The notes under the pieces are model-generated. The model saw nothing but the letters and a program-made list of their open reading frames with translations. It searched no databases and was not told where the DNA came from. A stretch of DNA of 64,000 nt from CAYJFG01 sp964369405. GTDB taxonomy: Bacteria; Bacillota; Clostridia; Oscillospirales; Acutalibacteraceae. Below, piece by piece: positions 48,020 to 56,853 of this stretch; position 1 is the stretch's first letter, and each line of letters begins with the position of its first letter. The stretch covers positions 1-64,000 of the forward strand of contig CAYJGB010000005.1 in NCBI GenBank assembly GCA_964369405.1, in the 5' to 3' direction. Both the position numbers and the translations under genes were made by a program.

Positions 48020-48283
48020 ATGGTAGTTAAAGACGTAGAAGTTAAAAATCAAGTTGGGTTACATGCTAGACCAGCAACATTCTTTATTCAAAAAGCAAAT
48101 GAGTACAAATCATCAATTTGGGTTGAAAAGGAAGAAAGAAGAGTTAATGCTAAAAGTCTTTTAGGTGTTTTATCACTAGGTATTGTTGGTGGAACAACTA
48201 TCAAAATTATTGCTGATGGCAATGACGAAGACAGTGCTGTTTCTGATTTAGTAAGTTTAGTTGAATCTGGTTTTGCTGAATAA
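48020..48283 (+). CDS. HPr-family phosphocarrier protein
   Basis: An 87-residue HPr-like protein. NQVGLHARPATFF holds the His15 phosphorylation site, and VNAKSLLGVLSLGI the regulatory Ser46 region used by HPr kinase. Both sites are present, so it is more like HPr than the His-less Crh. No enzyme I gene is in view. It is monocistronic, with its own promoter and terminator. ATG 48020 follows TAGGAGAG. Confidence 0.9.
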   Translation: MVVKDVEVKNQVGLHARPATFFIQKANEYKSSIWVEKEERRVNAKSLLGVLSLGIVGGTTIKIIADGNDEDSAVSDLVSLVESGFAE

Positions 48284-48323
48284 TCTAGACCAAATTAACG
48301 TCAAGTTTAATAAACAATTTGCA

Positions 48324-48349
48324 GGGTGGATTTTATATCCACCCGTTTT
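48324..48349 (+). terminator. Terminator after the HPr-family gene
   Basis: An 8-bp stem (GGGTGGAT / ATCCACCC) with a short loop, followed by GTTTTT. Confidence 0.85.
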
Positions 48350-48406
48350 TGTGTATACTAATAGTGTTTTGTATGGATTTATTACTTTGTAAAGTGTGGT
48401 GTGGAT

Positions 48407-50245
48407 ATGTCTGAAAAGTTAAGTGTTCTTCGAGAAAAATCTATGAAATTACCTCTTTCTTCTGGTGTGTATATTATGCGTGACAGTAGCAGAGAGATTA
48501 TATATATCGGTAAAGCAAAAGCTTTGAAAAATAGAGTTAGTCAATATTTTGGAAGTCAGAATAATCATAGTGAAAAAGTTAGAAGAATGGTTTTGAACGT
48601 AGAAGATTTTGATTATATTATTACTGATAGTGAATTTGAAGCTCTTATTTTAGAATGTAGCTTAATTAAACAGCATAAGCCTAAATATAATATTTTGTTA
48701 AAAGATGATAAGGGTTATAGTTATATTAAAATCACAAAAGAAAAATGGCCTAGAATAAAAGATGTAAAGCAAAAAGATGATGAAAATGCGTCATATTTAG
48801 GTCCGTATTATAGTTCGCATTATGTTAAAAATGCAGTTGACGAAGCCAGAAAAATTTTTAGATTGCCAACGTGTAATAAGGATTTCGAAAGAAAAGTAAA
48901 AAACAAGCGACCTTGTTTGAATTACTATATAAAACAATGTTCAGCACCTTGTTGTGGAAAAATTAAAAACAAGGATTACCTTGAAAATTTTGCAGATGCA
49001 CTTGAATTTGTAAAGGGTGGAAGTTCTTTATCTATAAAAGATTTAACAGATAAAATGCACGAGGCTTCTGAAAATATGGAGTATGAAAAAGCAGGAAAAA
49101 TAAGAGATAGAATTGTTGCTATAAAGCAAATGAAAGAGCGACAAAATGTAATAGTTAACAATGTGAAAGAACAAGATGTAATAGCACTTATAAGAGATGA
49201 AAACAAGGGTTGTTTCCAAGTGTTAAAGTTTAGAGAAGGTAAACTAGTTGATATGGAACATTTCATAATTAAAGATGTAGGAGAGCCTATATCAGCAAGG
49301 TTTGAATTTATAACACAGTATTACACAATTAGAGAGGAAATACCAAAGCGAATAACATTAGATGGTGAAACCGAGGATATAGACAATTTGTCAGAGTGGT
49401 TAAGCGGCAAAAAGGGGGAGAAAGTGTTTATCACTATACCTCAAAAAGGAGAACAACTACAGATAGTTAATATGTGTAAAACAAATGCAGCAGAAAGATT
49501 AGCACAAGAAAAAGGTGTAACTGGAAAACAGATGACAACATTAGATGAATTATCAAAAATTTTAGGGCTAAACAAAGTACCAGTTTATATAGAGTCTTAC
49601 GATATTTCTAATTTATCTGGTAGTGAAAATGTTGCTGGTATGGTTGTTTTTGAAAACGGTGTTCCACTTAAAAGTGGTTACAGAAAATTTCAGATTAAAG
49701 GATTTATAGGACAAGATGATTATGCTTCTATGAAAGAAGTTATAAACAGACGACTTAACGAATATGAAAAGTTAAAAGCTGAAAATAAAGAAGATAATAC
49801 AGGTTTTGCTAGACTTCCAGATTTGATTTTACTTGATGGTGGCAAGGGTCATGTGGGCGTGATAGAGCCGATTCTTAAAGAGCGAGGCTATAATATACCT
49901 GTGTTTGGTATGGTTAAAGATAATAAGCATAAAACAAGAGCAGTAACAAGCCTTGGTGATGAAATATCTATAACAAATAGACGCAGTATATTTACGTTGA
50001 TATCAACTATTCAAGATGAAGTTCATAGATTTGCAATAGGGTATCACAGGCAAAAAAGAAGTAGTAATACTTTTAAAAGCTCACTTACAAACATAGATAA
50101 AATAGGTGTAACAAGAGCAAAAGCACTACTTAAACATTTTGGAACAATTAAAAATATAGAAATTGCAGATTTAGAAGAATTAGAAAATGCTCCAAAGATG
50201 AATAAAGAGAGTGCAAAGGCAGTATATGACTATTATCATAGTTGA
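48407..50245 (+). CDS. uvrC: UvrABC system protein C
   Basis: A 612-residue excinuclease making both incisions in nucleotide excision repair. The GIY-YIG domain spans about residues 15-92 (SGVYIMRD, IIYIGKAKALKNR). Four Cys near residues 160-187 (CNK, CLNYY, CSAPCCG) suggest a metal or Fe-S site, as in many UvrC. A UVR motif (about 200-235), the RNase H-like domain and C-terminal HhH repeats (GVTRAKALLKHF) follow. Start chosen as ATG 48407, although the ribosome site is weak. Confidence 0.95.
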   Translation: MSEKLSVLREKSMKLPLSSGVYIMRDSSREIIYIGKAKALKNRVSQYFGSQNNHSEKVRRMVLNVEDFDYIITDSEFEALILECSLIKQHKPKYNILLKDDKGYSYIKITKEKWPRIKDVKQKDDENASYLGPYYSSHYVKNAVDEARKIFRLPTCNKDFERKVKNKRPCLNYYIKQCSAPCCGKIKNKDYLENFADALEFVKGGSSLSIKDLTDKMHEASENMEYEKAGKIRDRIVAIKQMKERQNVIVNNVKEQDVIALIRDENKGCFQVLKFREGKLVDMEHFIIKDVGEPISARFEFITQYYTIREEIPKRITLDGETEDIDNLSEWLSGKKGEKVFITIPQKGEQLQIVNMCKTNAAERLAQEKGVTGKQMTTLDELSKILGLNKVPVYIESYDISNLSGSENVAGMVVFENGVPLKSGYRKFQIKGFIGQDDYASMKEVINRRLNEYEKLKAENKEDNTGFARLPDLILLDGGKGHVGVIEPILKERGYNIPVFGMVKDNKHKTRAVTSLGDEISITNRRSIFTLISTIQDEVHRFAIGYHRQKRSSNTFKSSLTNIDKIGVTRAKALLKHFGTIKNIEIADLEELENAPKMNKESAKAVYDYYHS

Positions 50246-50300
50246 CAATAATATCAATAAATGTGATAATTAACAGAGTTATTAAAAAGGTGATGATTAT

Positions 50301-50849
50301 ATGAGAGTAATAACAGGCTTAGCAAAAGGTAGAAGATTAGAAACGCTAAAAGGTGATGATGTACGCCCGACAACAGACAGAATAAAAGAGGCGATATTTA
50401 GTATAGTTCAGTTTTCGCTACCAGGTAGAAGTTTTTTAGATTTATTTTCAGGTAGCGGACAAATGGGGATAGAAGCGCTTAGCAGAGGAGCTAAGGAATG
50501 TGTATTTGTTGATTTTAATAAAGAAAGTATAGAAGTGATTAAAAGAAACTTAAAAAACACAAAATTAGAAGAAAATGCAAAGGTTATAAATACAGATTAT
50601 AACAGTTTTTTAGACAGAACTATAGAAAAATTTGACATAGTGTTTTTAGACCCACCATACAGAGATGGAATTTTGCAAAATGCACTGCAAAAAACAACTA
50701 AAATTATGAATAAATCTGGAATGATTATATGTGAAAATCCACAAAATGAAGAATTAGAAGAAGAAATTAATGATTTTAGACTTGACAGAATGTATCACTA
50801 TGGTAAAATTAAAATTAGCATATACTGTCATAAGGATGTGATTGAATGA
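50301..50849 (+). CDS. rsmD: 16S rRNA (guanine-966-N2) methyltransferase RsmD
   Basis: A 182-residue SAM enzyme. MRVITGLAKGRRLETL, RPTTDRIKEAIFS, the SAM motif FLDLFSGSGQMGIEALSRGA and the catalytic DPPY (about residue 117) are present. It overlaps coaD by 4 bases (ATGA), a common rsmD-coaD pairing. Confidence 0.95.
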   Translation: MRVITGLAKGRRLETLKGDDVRPTTDRIKEAIFSIVQFSLPGRSFLDLFSGSGQMGIEALSRGAKECVFVDFNKESIEVIKRNLKNTKLEENAKVINTDYNSFLDRTIEKFDIVFLDPPYRDGILQNALQKTTKIMNKSGMIICENPQNEELEEEINDFRLDRMYHYGKIKISIYCHKDVIE

Positions 50850-51334
50850 TTAGAAAGGTTATATGTCCTGGTAGTTTTGACCCCGTAACATTAGGTCATA
50901 TTGATATAATTAGTCGTGCATCTAAAATGTTTGATAGTGTAATTGTAGCAGTTTTGAATAATTATGATAAAAATGCTACTTTTACAATGGAAGAAAGAAT
51001 GGAATTACTTAGAAAATCTACTTCTAATATTGAAAACATTGAAATTTCAGCATTTAGCGGATTGTTAGCAGAATATGCAAAAGAAAAAGATGCAATTGCT
51101 GTTGTAAAAGGTTTAAGAGCTGTATCAGACTTTGAGTATGAATTTCAAATGTCGATAACTAATAAAAAATTAAACCCATATTTAGAAACAGTATTTTTTA
51201 CATCGAGTGCAGAAAATATGTATTTGAGTTCTAGCATAGTTAAGCAAGTAGCAAAACTAGGTGGAGATATTACAAATTTTGTACCTGAATGCATTCATGA
51301 TGAGATTAAGAGTAGATTGTATCAAAGCAAATAA
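50846..51334 (+). CDS. coaD: Phosphopantetheine adenylyltransferase
   Basis: A 162-residue enzyme of coenzyme A synthesis joining AMP to phosphopantetheine. The nucleotidyl motif FDPVTLGHIDII (T/HxGH), VVKGLRAVSDFEYE and SSSIVK are conserved. coaBC, an earlier step, is not in this window. Confidence 0.96.
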   Translation: MIRKVICPGSFDPVTLGHIDIISRASKMFDSVIVAVLNNYDKNATFTMEERMELLRKSTSNIENIEISAFSGLLAEYAKEKDAIAVVKGLRAVSDFEYEFQMSITNKKLNPYLETVFFTSSAENMYLSSSIVKQVAKLGGDITNFVPECIHDEIKSRLYQSK

Positions 51335-51407
51335 AATGCAATATTAAGTTGATTAAAATATATTGAGTTAATGTAAGTAAGATGTAATAAAGAAAGGGTT
51401 GACAAAG

Positions 51408-51872
51408 ATGAAAGTAGAAGATTTATTGGCAGAATTAAGAGAGGTAATTGACGATGCGAAATCAATACCATTAATGAGCGGAAAAATGTTAGTTAACGCT
51501 GACCAAGTAAAAGAAATCTTAGATGATATAGAAGACACATTGCCACAAGAAGTAAGACAAGCAAAGGCGATAGTTGCAGATAGAGCACAAATAATTGCAG
51601 ACGCTAAGAAAGAAGCAGATAGCATAATAAGAACAGCAGACGAACGTAAAAAAGCATTAGTTAATCAAAACGAAGTAGTAAAACAAGCACAAATAGAAGC
51701 TAATGAAATTATTACAGAATCAAGACTTAAAGCAAAAGAAATAAGAAAAGCAAGTAATGATTATGTAGAAGAATTAATGAGACAAACTGATGAGTTTATG
51801 ACAGCACAAACAAACGAAATCAAAAAAACAAGACAAAACTTGAAATCAACACAACGTGCAAAAACACAATAA
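51408..51872 (+). CDS. Coiled-coil protein resembling ATP synthase b/E subunits
   Basis: A 154-residue, mostly helical, Ala/Glu/Lys-rich protein: MKVEDLLAELREVIDDAKSI, then a long predicted coiled coil (about residues 45-150) with repeats like AKAIVADRAQIIADAKKEAD. Such proteins next to coaD in Clostridia are often labelled ATPase because of similarity to V-type E or F0 b stalk subunits, without evidence of enzymatic function. A scaffolding role is a guess. Confidence 0.72.
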   Translation: MKVEDLLAELREVIDDAKSIPLMSGKMLVNADQVKEILDDIEDTLPQEVRQAKAIVADRAQIIADAKKEADSIIRTADERKKALVNQNEVVKQAQIEANEIITESRLKAKEIRKASNDYVEELMRQTDEFMTAQTNEIKKTRQNLKSTQRAKTQ

Positions 51873-51890
51873 GTTAACATTTTAAAAGCT

Positions 51891-51924
51891 AAACAGCAAG
51901 AATTTATGTCTTGCTGTTTTTTTT
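51891..51924 (+). terminator. Strong terminator after the coiled-coil gene
   Basis: An 11-bp stem (AAACAGCAAGA / TCTTGCTGTTT) with a 7-base loop, running into a tract of eight T. Confidence 0.9.
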
Positions 51925-51950
51925 GTGCCACTTTTGTGAAAATCAATATT

Positions 51951-51979
51951 TAGTGTGTGTCGAATTATGACACACACTA
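51951..51979. promoter_or_regulatory. Palindrome upstream of the mraZ promoter (operator candidate)
   Basis: A perfect 11-bp inverted repeat (TAGTGTGTGTC / GACACACACTA) with a 7-base centre, about 67 bases before the mraZ -35. No T tract follows directly, so it looks more like a protein site than a terminator. Confidence 0.4.
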
Positions 51980-52045
51980 TGTAGAAATATATATTTTTTT
52001 CGGCAAAATAATATAAAAAACTTTGTAAAATTATTGCTCTTCCTA

Positions 52046-52074
52046 TTGATTTTTGGAACACTATGTAATATAAT
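52046..52074 (+). promoter_or_regulatory. Promoter of the division cluster (mraZ)
   Basis: TTGATT, a 17-base spacer, then TATAAT. A 7-bp inverted repeat (ACACTAT at 52058-52064, ATAGTGT at 52073-52079) brackets the -10. Confidence 0.78.
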
Positions 52075-52085
52075 AGTGTAACAAA

Positions 52086-52122
52086 GTGACACGCAGTGGC
52101 ACTTGTTGGCACAAATTGGATA
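52086..52122 (+). promoter_or_regulatory. Four phased MraZ-box-like repeats
   Basis: Direct repeats GTGACAC, GTGGCAC, TTGGCAC and TTGGATA begin at 52086, 52096, 52106 and 52116, exactly 10 bp apart. MraZ of other bacteria binds GTGG/TGGG-type repeats of this period upstream of its own gene. Here they sit just downstream of the predicted transcription start, as expected for a repressor. Confidence 0.72.
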
Positions 52123-52154
52123 ATTATTACATCATTAGATACGGAAGTGGCGTT

Positions 52155-52592
52155 ATGTTTACGGGGACTTATCAACATAACTTAGATGCGAAAGGTCGCA
52201 TTATTATGCCGACTAAGCTTAGAGATGAGCTAGGTCAAACTTTCTATGTCTCAAGAGGTATTAATACTGTCCAAATGGGTAAGGTATGTTTGCAAGTTTA
52301 TCCAGTTGATAAATGGGAAGAATATTTAAAACGTATTGACGAAAGACTACCATTTAACAAAGCTCAAAGTTTAAAAAGAATTATCTGTGCTGGAGCTATT
52401 CAGGTTACTCCTAATGAACAAGGTCGTATTTTAATACCTGCTAATTTAAGAGAGTTTGCAGGGATAGAAAAAGAAGTTGTTATTATTGGCTCAGATACTA
52501 TTGTTGAAATTTGGAGCCTTGAAAACTGGGAAGAAATTTATCAAAATCAATTTGATAATGATGATTTGTCTGAATTATTTGAATTACTCTAA
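52155..52592 (+). CDS. mraZ: Transcriptional regulator MraZ
   Basis: A 145-residue AbrB-like regulator with two similar halves, opening MFTGTYQHNLDAKGRIIMP and repeating VTPNEQGRILIPANLREFAGI near residue 82. It regulates the division cluster, probably through the repeats in its own leader. Upstream in-frame codons overlap those repeats and are not coding. Confidence 0.95.
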   Translation: MFTGTYQHNLDAKGRIIMPTKLRDELGQTFYVSRGINTVQMGKVCLQVYPVDKWEEYLKRIDERLPFNKAQSLKRIICAGAIQVTPNEQGRILIPANLREFAGIEKEVVIIGSDTIVEIWSLENWEEIYQNQFDNDDLSELFELL

Positions 52593-52615
52593 ATCTTATA
52601 TTTAGGAGGACAAAA

Positions 52616-53539
52616 ATGGAATTTAATCATATAACAGTTCTCTTAGATGAAACTGTAAGTGCTTTAAACATCAAACCAAATGGGATTTATGTGGATGGCA
52701 CAGCAGGTGGTGGAGGTCATTCAAGCGAAGCACTAAACAGAATGGAAGATGGTATGTTAATATCTATCGACCAAGACCCAGACGCTATTGAAACGGTTAC
52801 AAAAAGATTTATGGGTGTTTCGAACTCTACAATTGTAAAAGCAAATTTTAGCGAGATTAAACAAGTGGTAGAGGGTTTAGGGTATAGCAAAGTTGATGGC
52901 GTTATGCTAGATATTGGAGTATCTTCAAAACAGTTAGACACAGTTGAAAGAGGATTTTCATTTCATCATGATGCGCCACTTGATATGAGAATGAGTCAAG
53001 AAGGAAAATCGGCATATGATTTAGTTAATACACTACCTTATGCAAGATTAGCCGAGATTATCAATTGGTATGGTGAAGAAAAATTTGCTTCATCAATTGC
53101 AAAAGCGATAGTAAAACAAAGAGAAACTCAGGAAATTAAAACCACATTACAGTTAGCAGAAGTTATTAAAAGTGCAGTACCACAATCAGTAAGAAGAGAT
53201 GGACATCCAGCAAGAAAAACATTTCAAGCAATAAGAATTGCAGTTAACGGAGAACTTGACAGATTGACCGAAGGTTTAGAATCATCGTTTGAGATTTTAA
53301 ACAAAGGCGGAAGACTAGCAGTAATAACATTTCATTCGTTAGAAGATAGAATAGTAAAGCAAAAAATGGCATCACATTGTAAAGGTTGTACTTGTCCAAA
53401 AGACTTTCCAATATGTGTATGTGAAAACAAACCAAAGGGAAAATTAGTAAATAAAAAACCAATTGAACCTACAAAAGACGAGGTTTTAAACAATCCAAGA
53501 AGTAGAAGTGCAAAGTTAAGGGTTATAGAAAAATTGTAA
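52616..53539 (+). CDS. rsmH: 16S rRNA (cytosine-1402-N4) methyltransferase
   Basis: A 307-residue SAM enzyme. HITVLLDETVSALNI, VDGTAGGGGHSSE (SAM site), FSFHHDAPLDMRM and AVITFHSLEDRIVK are conserved. It follows mraZ behind TTTAGGAGGA, the canonical mraZ-rsmH order. Confidence 0.97.
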   Translation: MEFNHITVLLDETVSALNIKPNGIYVDGTAGGGGHSSEALNRMEDGMLISIDQDPDAIETVTKRFMGVSNSTIVKANFSEIKQVVEGLGYSKVDGVMLDIGVSSKQLDTVERGFSFHHDAPLDMRMSQEGKSAYDLVNTLPYARLAEIINWYGEEKFASSIAKAIVKQRETQEIKTTLQLAEVIKSAVPQSVRRDGHPARKTFQAIRIAVNGELDRLTEGLESSFEILNKGGRLAVITFHSLEDRIVKQKMASHCKGCTCPKDFPICVCENKPKGKLVNKKPIEPTKDEVLNNPRSRSAKLRVIEKL

Positions 53540-53873
53540 CAGAATTGTAAATTTTTCATTAAAAGTCTTTGACAAACAATTGTATCTGTAGTAAACTATA
53601 TATTGTGTTATAGATTGAGAAAATCTATACCAAAACATATTATATAGAATTTTATTGTAAGACAAATATTGTCTAAGTTATCATATATATTACAAAGTGT
53701 TACAAAATAATGTGAACTGTTTTTTGAAATAAAATATTTCAAATTAAAAATCAAAATTAAAAATTTAATTAAACTAACTAAAAACAAAAACTTATTTAAT
53801 TGATTATATACAAAAATTGTGTTTGCGATTTTATAAACACGAGAGCTTTTTTAGATATAGAGGTGTGAAAAAA
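53540..53873 (+). promoter_or_regulatory. Long AT-rich gap before ftsL with promoter and four hairpins
   Basis: This 334-base gap holds no gene. A promoter candidate is TTGACA (53569-53574), 17 bases, TAAACT (53592-53597). The implied leader of about 270 bases contains four separate small hairpins: TATAGATT/AATCTATA (53609-53629), AGACAA/TTGTCT (53660-53674), TTGAAATA/TATTTCAA (53724-53742) and GTGTTT/AAACAC (53819-53840). No known riboswitch recognised. Confidence 0.5.
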
Positions 53874-54383
53874 ATGGCATTTGATAAAAAAAATGTTGCA
53901 TATGATTTATCATTGTTTGAGGCAACAAGTGATGTTAAAACTAGTAAAACTAGTTATAGAAGAAAAAACAATAATGTAGTAAATATTCCAGAAGAAAATT
54001 TAAATAAAGTACATAAAAGAAAAATAAATCCGGCTAAGTTAATATCTTCAATAATGATTTCTGTTATTGTAACTGGAGCTATTGCACTTATAATTCAGGG
54101 TCAAGTGGAACTTACAGAACTTAACCAACAAATAAGCAATGCTACTGAACTTAAAGCAGATTTAGAAAGTTTAAACACACAAACTAGAATGAAAGTAGAG
54201 TCAAAATACACACCTACTTTGGTTGAAAGTTATGCTTTAAACGAACTAGATATGCAAAAAGTAGATTCATATCAAAAAGATTACATAAGATTTTCTCAAG
54301 GAGATAAAGCAGAACTCTCAGGAGAAGAAAGCGAAAGTGTATTTGATACAATTTCTAATTATATTTCTGAGCTATGGTCATAA
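53874..54383 (+). CDS. ftsL: FtsL-like cell division protein
   Basis: A 169-residue bitopic protein. A basic cytoplasmic part (about 1-50) precedes one membrane helix (about 52-75). The extracellular part begins with a leucine-zipper-like coiled coil (LTELNQQISNATELKADLESL), as in FtsL/DivIC. Position between rsmH and the PBP gene supports FtsL. ATG 53874 follows AGAGGTG; the upstream in-frame codons lack family features. Confidence 0.82.
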   Translation: MAFDKKNVAYDLSLFEATSDVKTSKTSYRRKNNNVVNIPEENLNKVHKRKINPAKLISSIMISVIVTGAIALIIQGQVELTELNQQISNATELKADLESLNTQTRMKVESKYTPTLVESYALNELDMQKVDSYQKDYIRFSQGDKAELSGEESESVFDTISNYISELWS

Positions 54384-54422
54384 CTTTAAAGATTTATTAA
54401 TAAACATATATATGAGTTGAAT

Positions 54423-54517
54423 TGGTTGTAACATAAGACAGATTTACTGTTTTGTAGTAGTTAGTATTAGGACGTGGAGAAGTTGCGTTTAGTCCTATCT
54501 AATTTGCGTTACAACCA
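54423..54517 (+). ncRNA. Three-way-junction RNA structure between ftsL and the PBP gene
   Basis: A closing helix of 10 bp (TGGTTGTAAC 54423-54432 with GTTACAACCA 54508-54517) encloses two hairpins. P2: AAGACAG-ATTTA-CTGTTTT (54435-54453). P3: TTAG-TAT-TAGGAC (54461-54473) with GTCCTA-T-CTAA (54492-54502). The right side is followed by TATTTTTATAT. It may be a regulatory RNA, attenuator or processed small RNA; I cannot match it to a known class. Confidence 0.55.
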
Positions 54518-54585
54518 TATTTTTATATAGTTAAGAATATATGAATAGCTTGTGCTAATATTATAAAAAAGGAGATTGTTTTAGT

Positions 54586-56835
54586 ATGGCTAAAGGAGCA
54601 AATACACAGTTGATTAAAAGATGCGTAGCTATTGGAATTATAGTAATTGTACTAGGTTTTGGTAGTGCGATTTTAAGAATAGTTTCTCTAGGCGTTGTTC
54701 ACGGAGAAGAACTGCAAACAAAGGCAGTTGAACAACAACTTGTAGATACAGCTATTACTGCTAGAAGAGGAACTATATATGATGCAAATATGAATACTTT
54801 AGCACAAAGTGCAACAGTGTGGAAAGTTGTATTGGCTCCTATAAATTTTGAAAACGACGAAGAGCGAGAAATTGTTGCTAAAGGTTTAGCAGAAATATTA
54901 GATTTAGACGAAGAAGAAGTATTTGAAAAGACTCAAGAGCAATCATATTATGCTGTTATAAAAAATCAAATAGAGTCTGATGTTAGAGCAGAAGTTTTAC
55001 TTTTTGAGGAAGAAATTGCAGATAAAAATGATATTACAGGTGTTATTGACTTGTTAGAAGACTATAAAAGATACTATCCATATAGCACACTTGCATCATC
55101 TGTGTTAGGTTTTACAGGTTCAGATGACCAAGGTCTTGCAGGTATTGAGTATCAATATAACGATGAATTAACAGGTACACCTGGCAGACTTGTAGAAGCT
55201 AAAAATGCAAATGGTACAGAAATGCCATATCCATATGAGCAAAAAGTTGATGCTGAAGATGGAAACAGTTTAGTGTTAACAATAGATTTAACGTTACAAC
55301 ATTTAGTAGAAAAATATTTAGATGAATATAATGAAATGCATAAAGTTTACAATAGGTCTGTTGGAATTATGATGGACGTAAATACTGGAGCAATTTTAGC
55401 TATGGCATCACAAGGTGGGTTTGATTGCAATGACCCATTTACAATAGCAGATGAAGAAGAAGTGAAAAGAATTGATGCTCTACCTAGTGAGGAGCAAGCA
55501 GAGGCAGAAAACAATGCATTACAAAAACAATGGAGAAATAAAGCGATTTCAGATACTTATTATCCAGGTTCAGTATGGAAAATTATGACATCTGCTATGG
55601 CGTTAGAAGAGGGACTTGTAAAAGATGATTCAACATATTATTGCACTGGTTCATATGTACCGTATGAGGGAGCAATAGCACTTGGTTGTCACGATAAAGA
55701 AGGTCATGGAGTTCAAACTTTTGATGAAGCTGTATGTAATTCTTGCAACCCTGCATTTATGCAAATAGGAAACCAATTAGGAGAAGAAAAATTCTGGGAA
55801 TATTATCAAACATTCGGATTTTCAGAAAAAACTGGAATTGACTTACCAGGTGAAGCAACAGATATCTTCTTTAGCGATGACGGTAGTATGACTCAAATGG
55901 ACTTAGCAGTTGCATCATTTGGTCAAAACTTCTCAGTAACACCAATTCAAATGATAACTTCAATATCAGCAATAGCAAACGGCGGAGATTTACTACAACC
56001 ATATTTAGTAAGTCAAATACTTGATAAAGATTTAAATGTTATAAAATCAACAGAAACTATTGAACAAAGAGAAGTTGTTTCAACAACTACTTCAGACAGA
56101 ATAAACGAAGTGTTAGAGAAAAATGTTGTAGAAGGTTCAGGACAAAATGCTTATGTTCAAGGTTATAGAATAGGTGGAAAAACAGGTACAACAGAGAAAA
56201 AATTTGATGCTAATGACGATGGAGAAGATGACTATATTGCTTCTTTTGGTGGATATGCACCAGCAAACGACCCACAAATTGCATTGCTAGTATTCTTTGA
56301 TACTCCTACAGATGGCATATATTACGGTAGCCAAGTAGCAGCACCATGTTTTGCAGATATTATGGAAGAAGCACTTCCTTATTTAGAGATAGAAACTCAA
56401 TATAACGAAGATGAGTTATCAAAAATAGATAAAATAGCAGGAAACTATACTGGTTTAAGTGTAGATGAAGCAATTGCTGATGTTACAGCTGACGGATTTA
56501 CACCAATAGTAAAGGGCGATGGTGATAAGATAGTATCTCAAAATCCACCAGCAAACGATAGAATACCTCAAGACGGAACATTGGTACTATACACAGATAC
56601 TACATCATCAGATAGTGATAAAGTGACAGTGCCAAACTTAATAGGGTTATCATTAACAGATGTAAATTATGTAGCATCACAATATGGGTTAAATATTAGT
56701 GTGTCTGGTGCGGTTGAAGATGACACAGGAATATCAACATCTCAAAGTATTAGTGAGGGAACACAGGTAAACACAGGAACAGTAATTCAAGTATCATTTG
56801 TTTCAGATGATAATTACGGTTCACAAGTGTTGTAA
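54586..56835 (+). CDS. Class B penicillin-binding protein (FtsI/SpoVD type) with two PASTA domains
   Basis: A 749-residue transpeptidase crosslinking septal or spore peptidoglycan. One N-terminal membrane helix (about 12-35). Dimerisation domain with RRGTIYDANMNTLAQSA. Transpeptidase motifs: SVWK (Ser about residue 329), SCN (about 386) and KTGTTE (about 532). Two PASTA repeats (about 622-680 and 682-745) follow. In this place it may be either the vegetative FtsI or SpoVD; sequence does not decide. Confidence 0.93.
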   Translation: MAKGANTQLIKRCVAIGIIVIVLGFGSAILRIVSLGVVHGEELQTKAVEQQLVDTAITARRGTIYDANMNTLAQSATVWKVVLAPINFENDEEREIVAKGLAEILDLDEEEVFEKTQEQSYYAVIKNQIESDVRAEVLLFEEEIADKNDITGVIDLLEDYKRYYPYSTLASSVLGFTGSDDQGLAGIEYQYNDELTGTPGRLVEAKNANGTEMPYPYEQKVDAEDGNSLVLTIDLTLQHLVEKYLDEYNEMHKVYNRSVGIMMDVNTGAILAMASQGGFDCNDPFTIADEEEVKRIDALPSEEQAEAENNALQKQWRNKAISDTYYPGSVWKIMTSAMALEEGLVKDDSTYYCTGSYVPYEGAIALGCHDKEGHGVQTFDEAVCNSCNPAFMQIGNQLGEEKFWEYYQTFGFSEKTGIDLPGEATDIFFSDDGSMTQMDLAVASFGQNFSVTPIQMITSISAIANGGDLLQPYLVSQILDKDLNVIKSTETIEQREVVSTTTSDRINEVLEKNVVEGSGQNAYVQGYRIGGKTGTTEKKFDANDDGEDDYIASFGGYAPANDPQIALLVFFDTPTDGIYYGSQVAAPCFADIMEEALPYLEIETQYNEDELSKIDKIAGNYTGLSVDEAIADVTADGFTPIVKGDGDKIVSQNPPANDRIPQDGTLVLYTDTTSSDSDKVTVPNLIGLSLTDVNYVASQYGLNISVSGAVEDDTGISTSQSISEGTQVNTGTVIQVSFVSDDNYGSQVL

Positions 56836-56853
56836 AAAGGGGAGGAATAAAAA

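Noticed and set aside
48020..48283. Crh instead of HPr
   Set aside because: The phosphorylatable histidine is present (GLHARPA), which Crh lacks.
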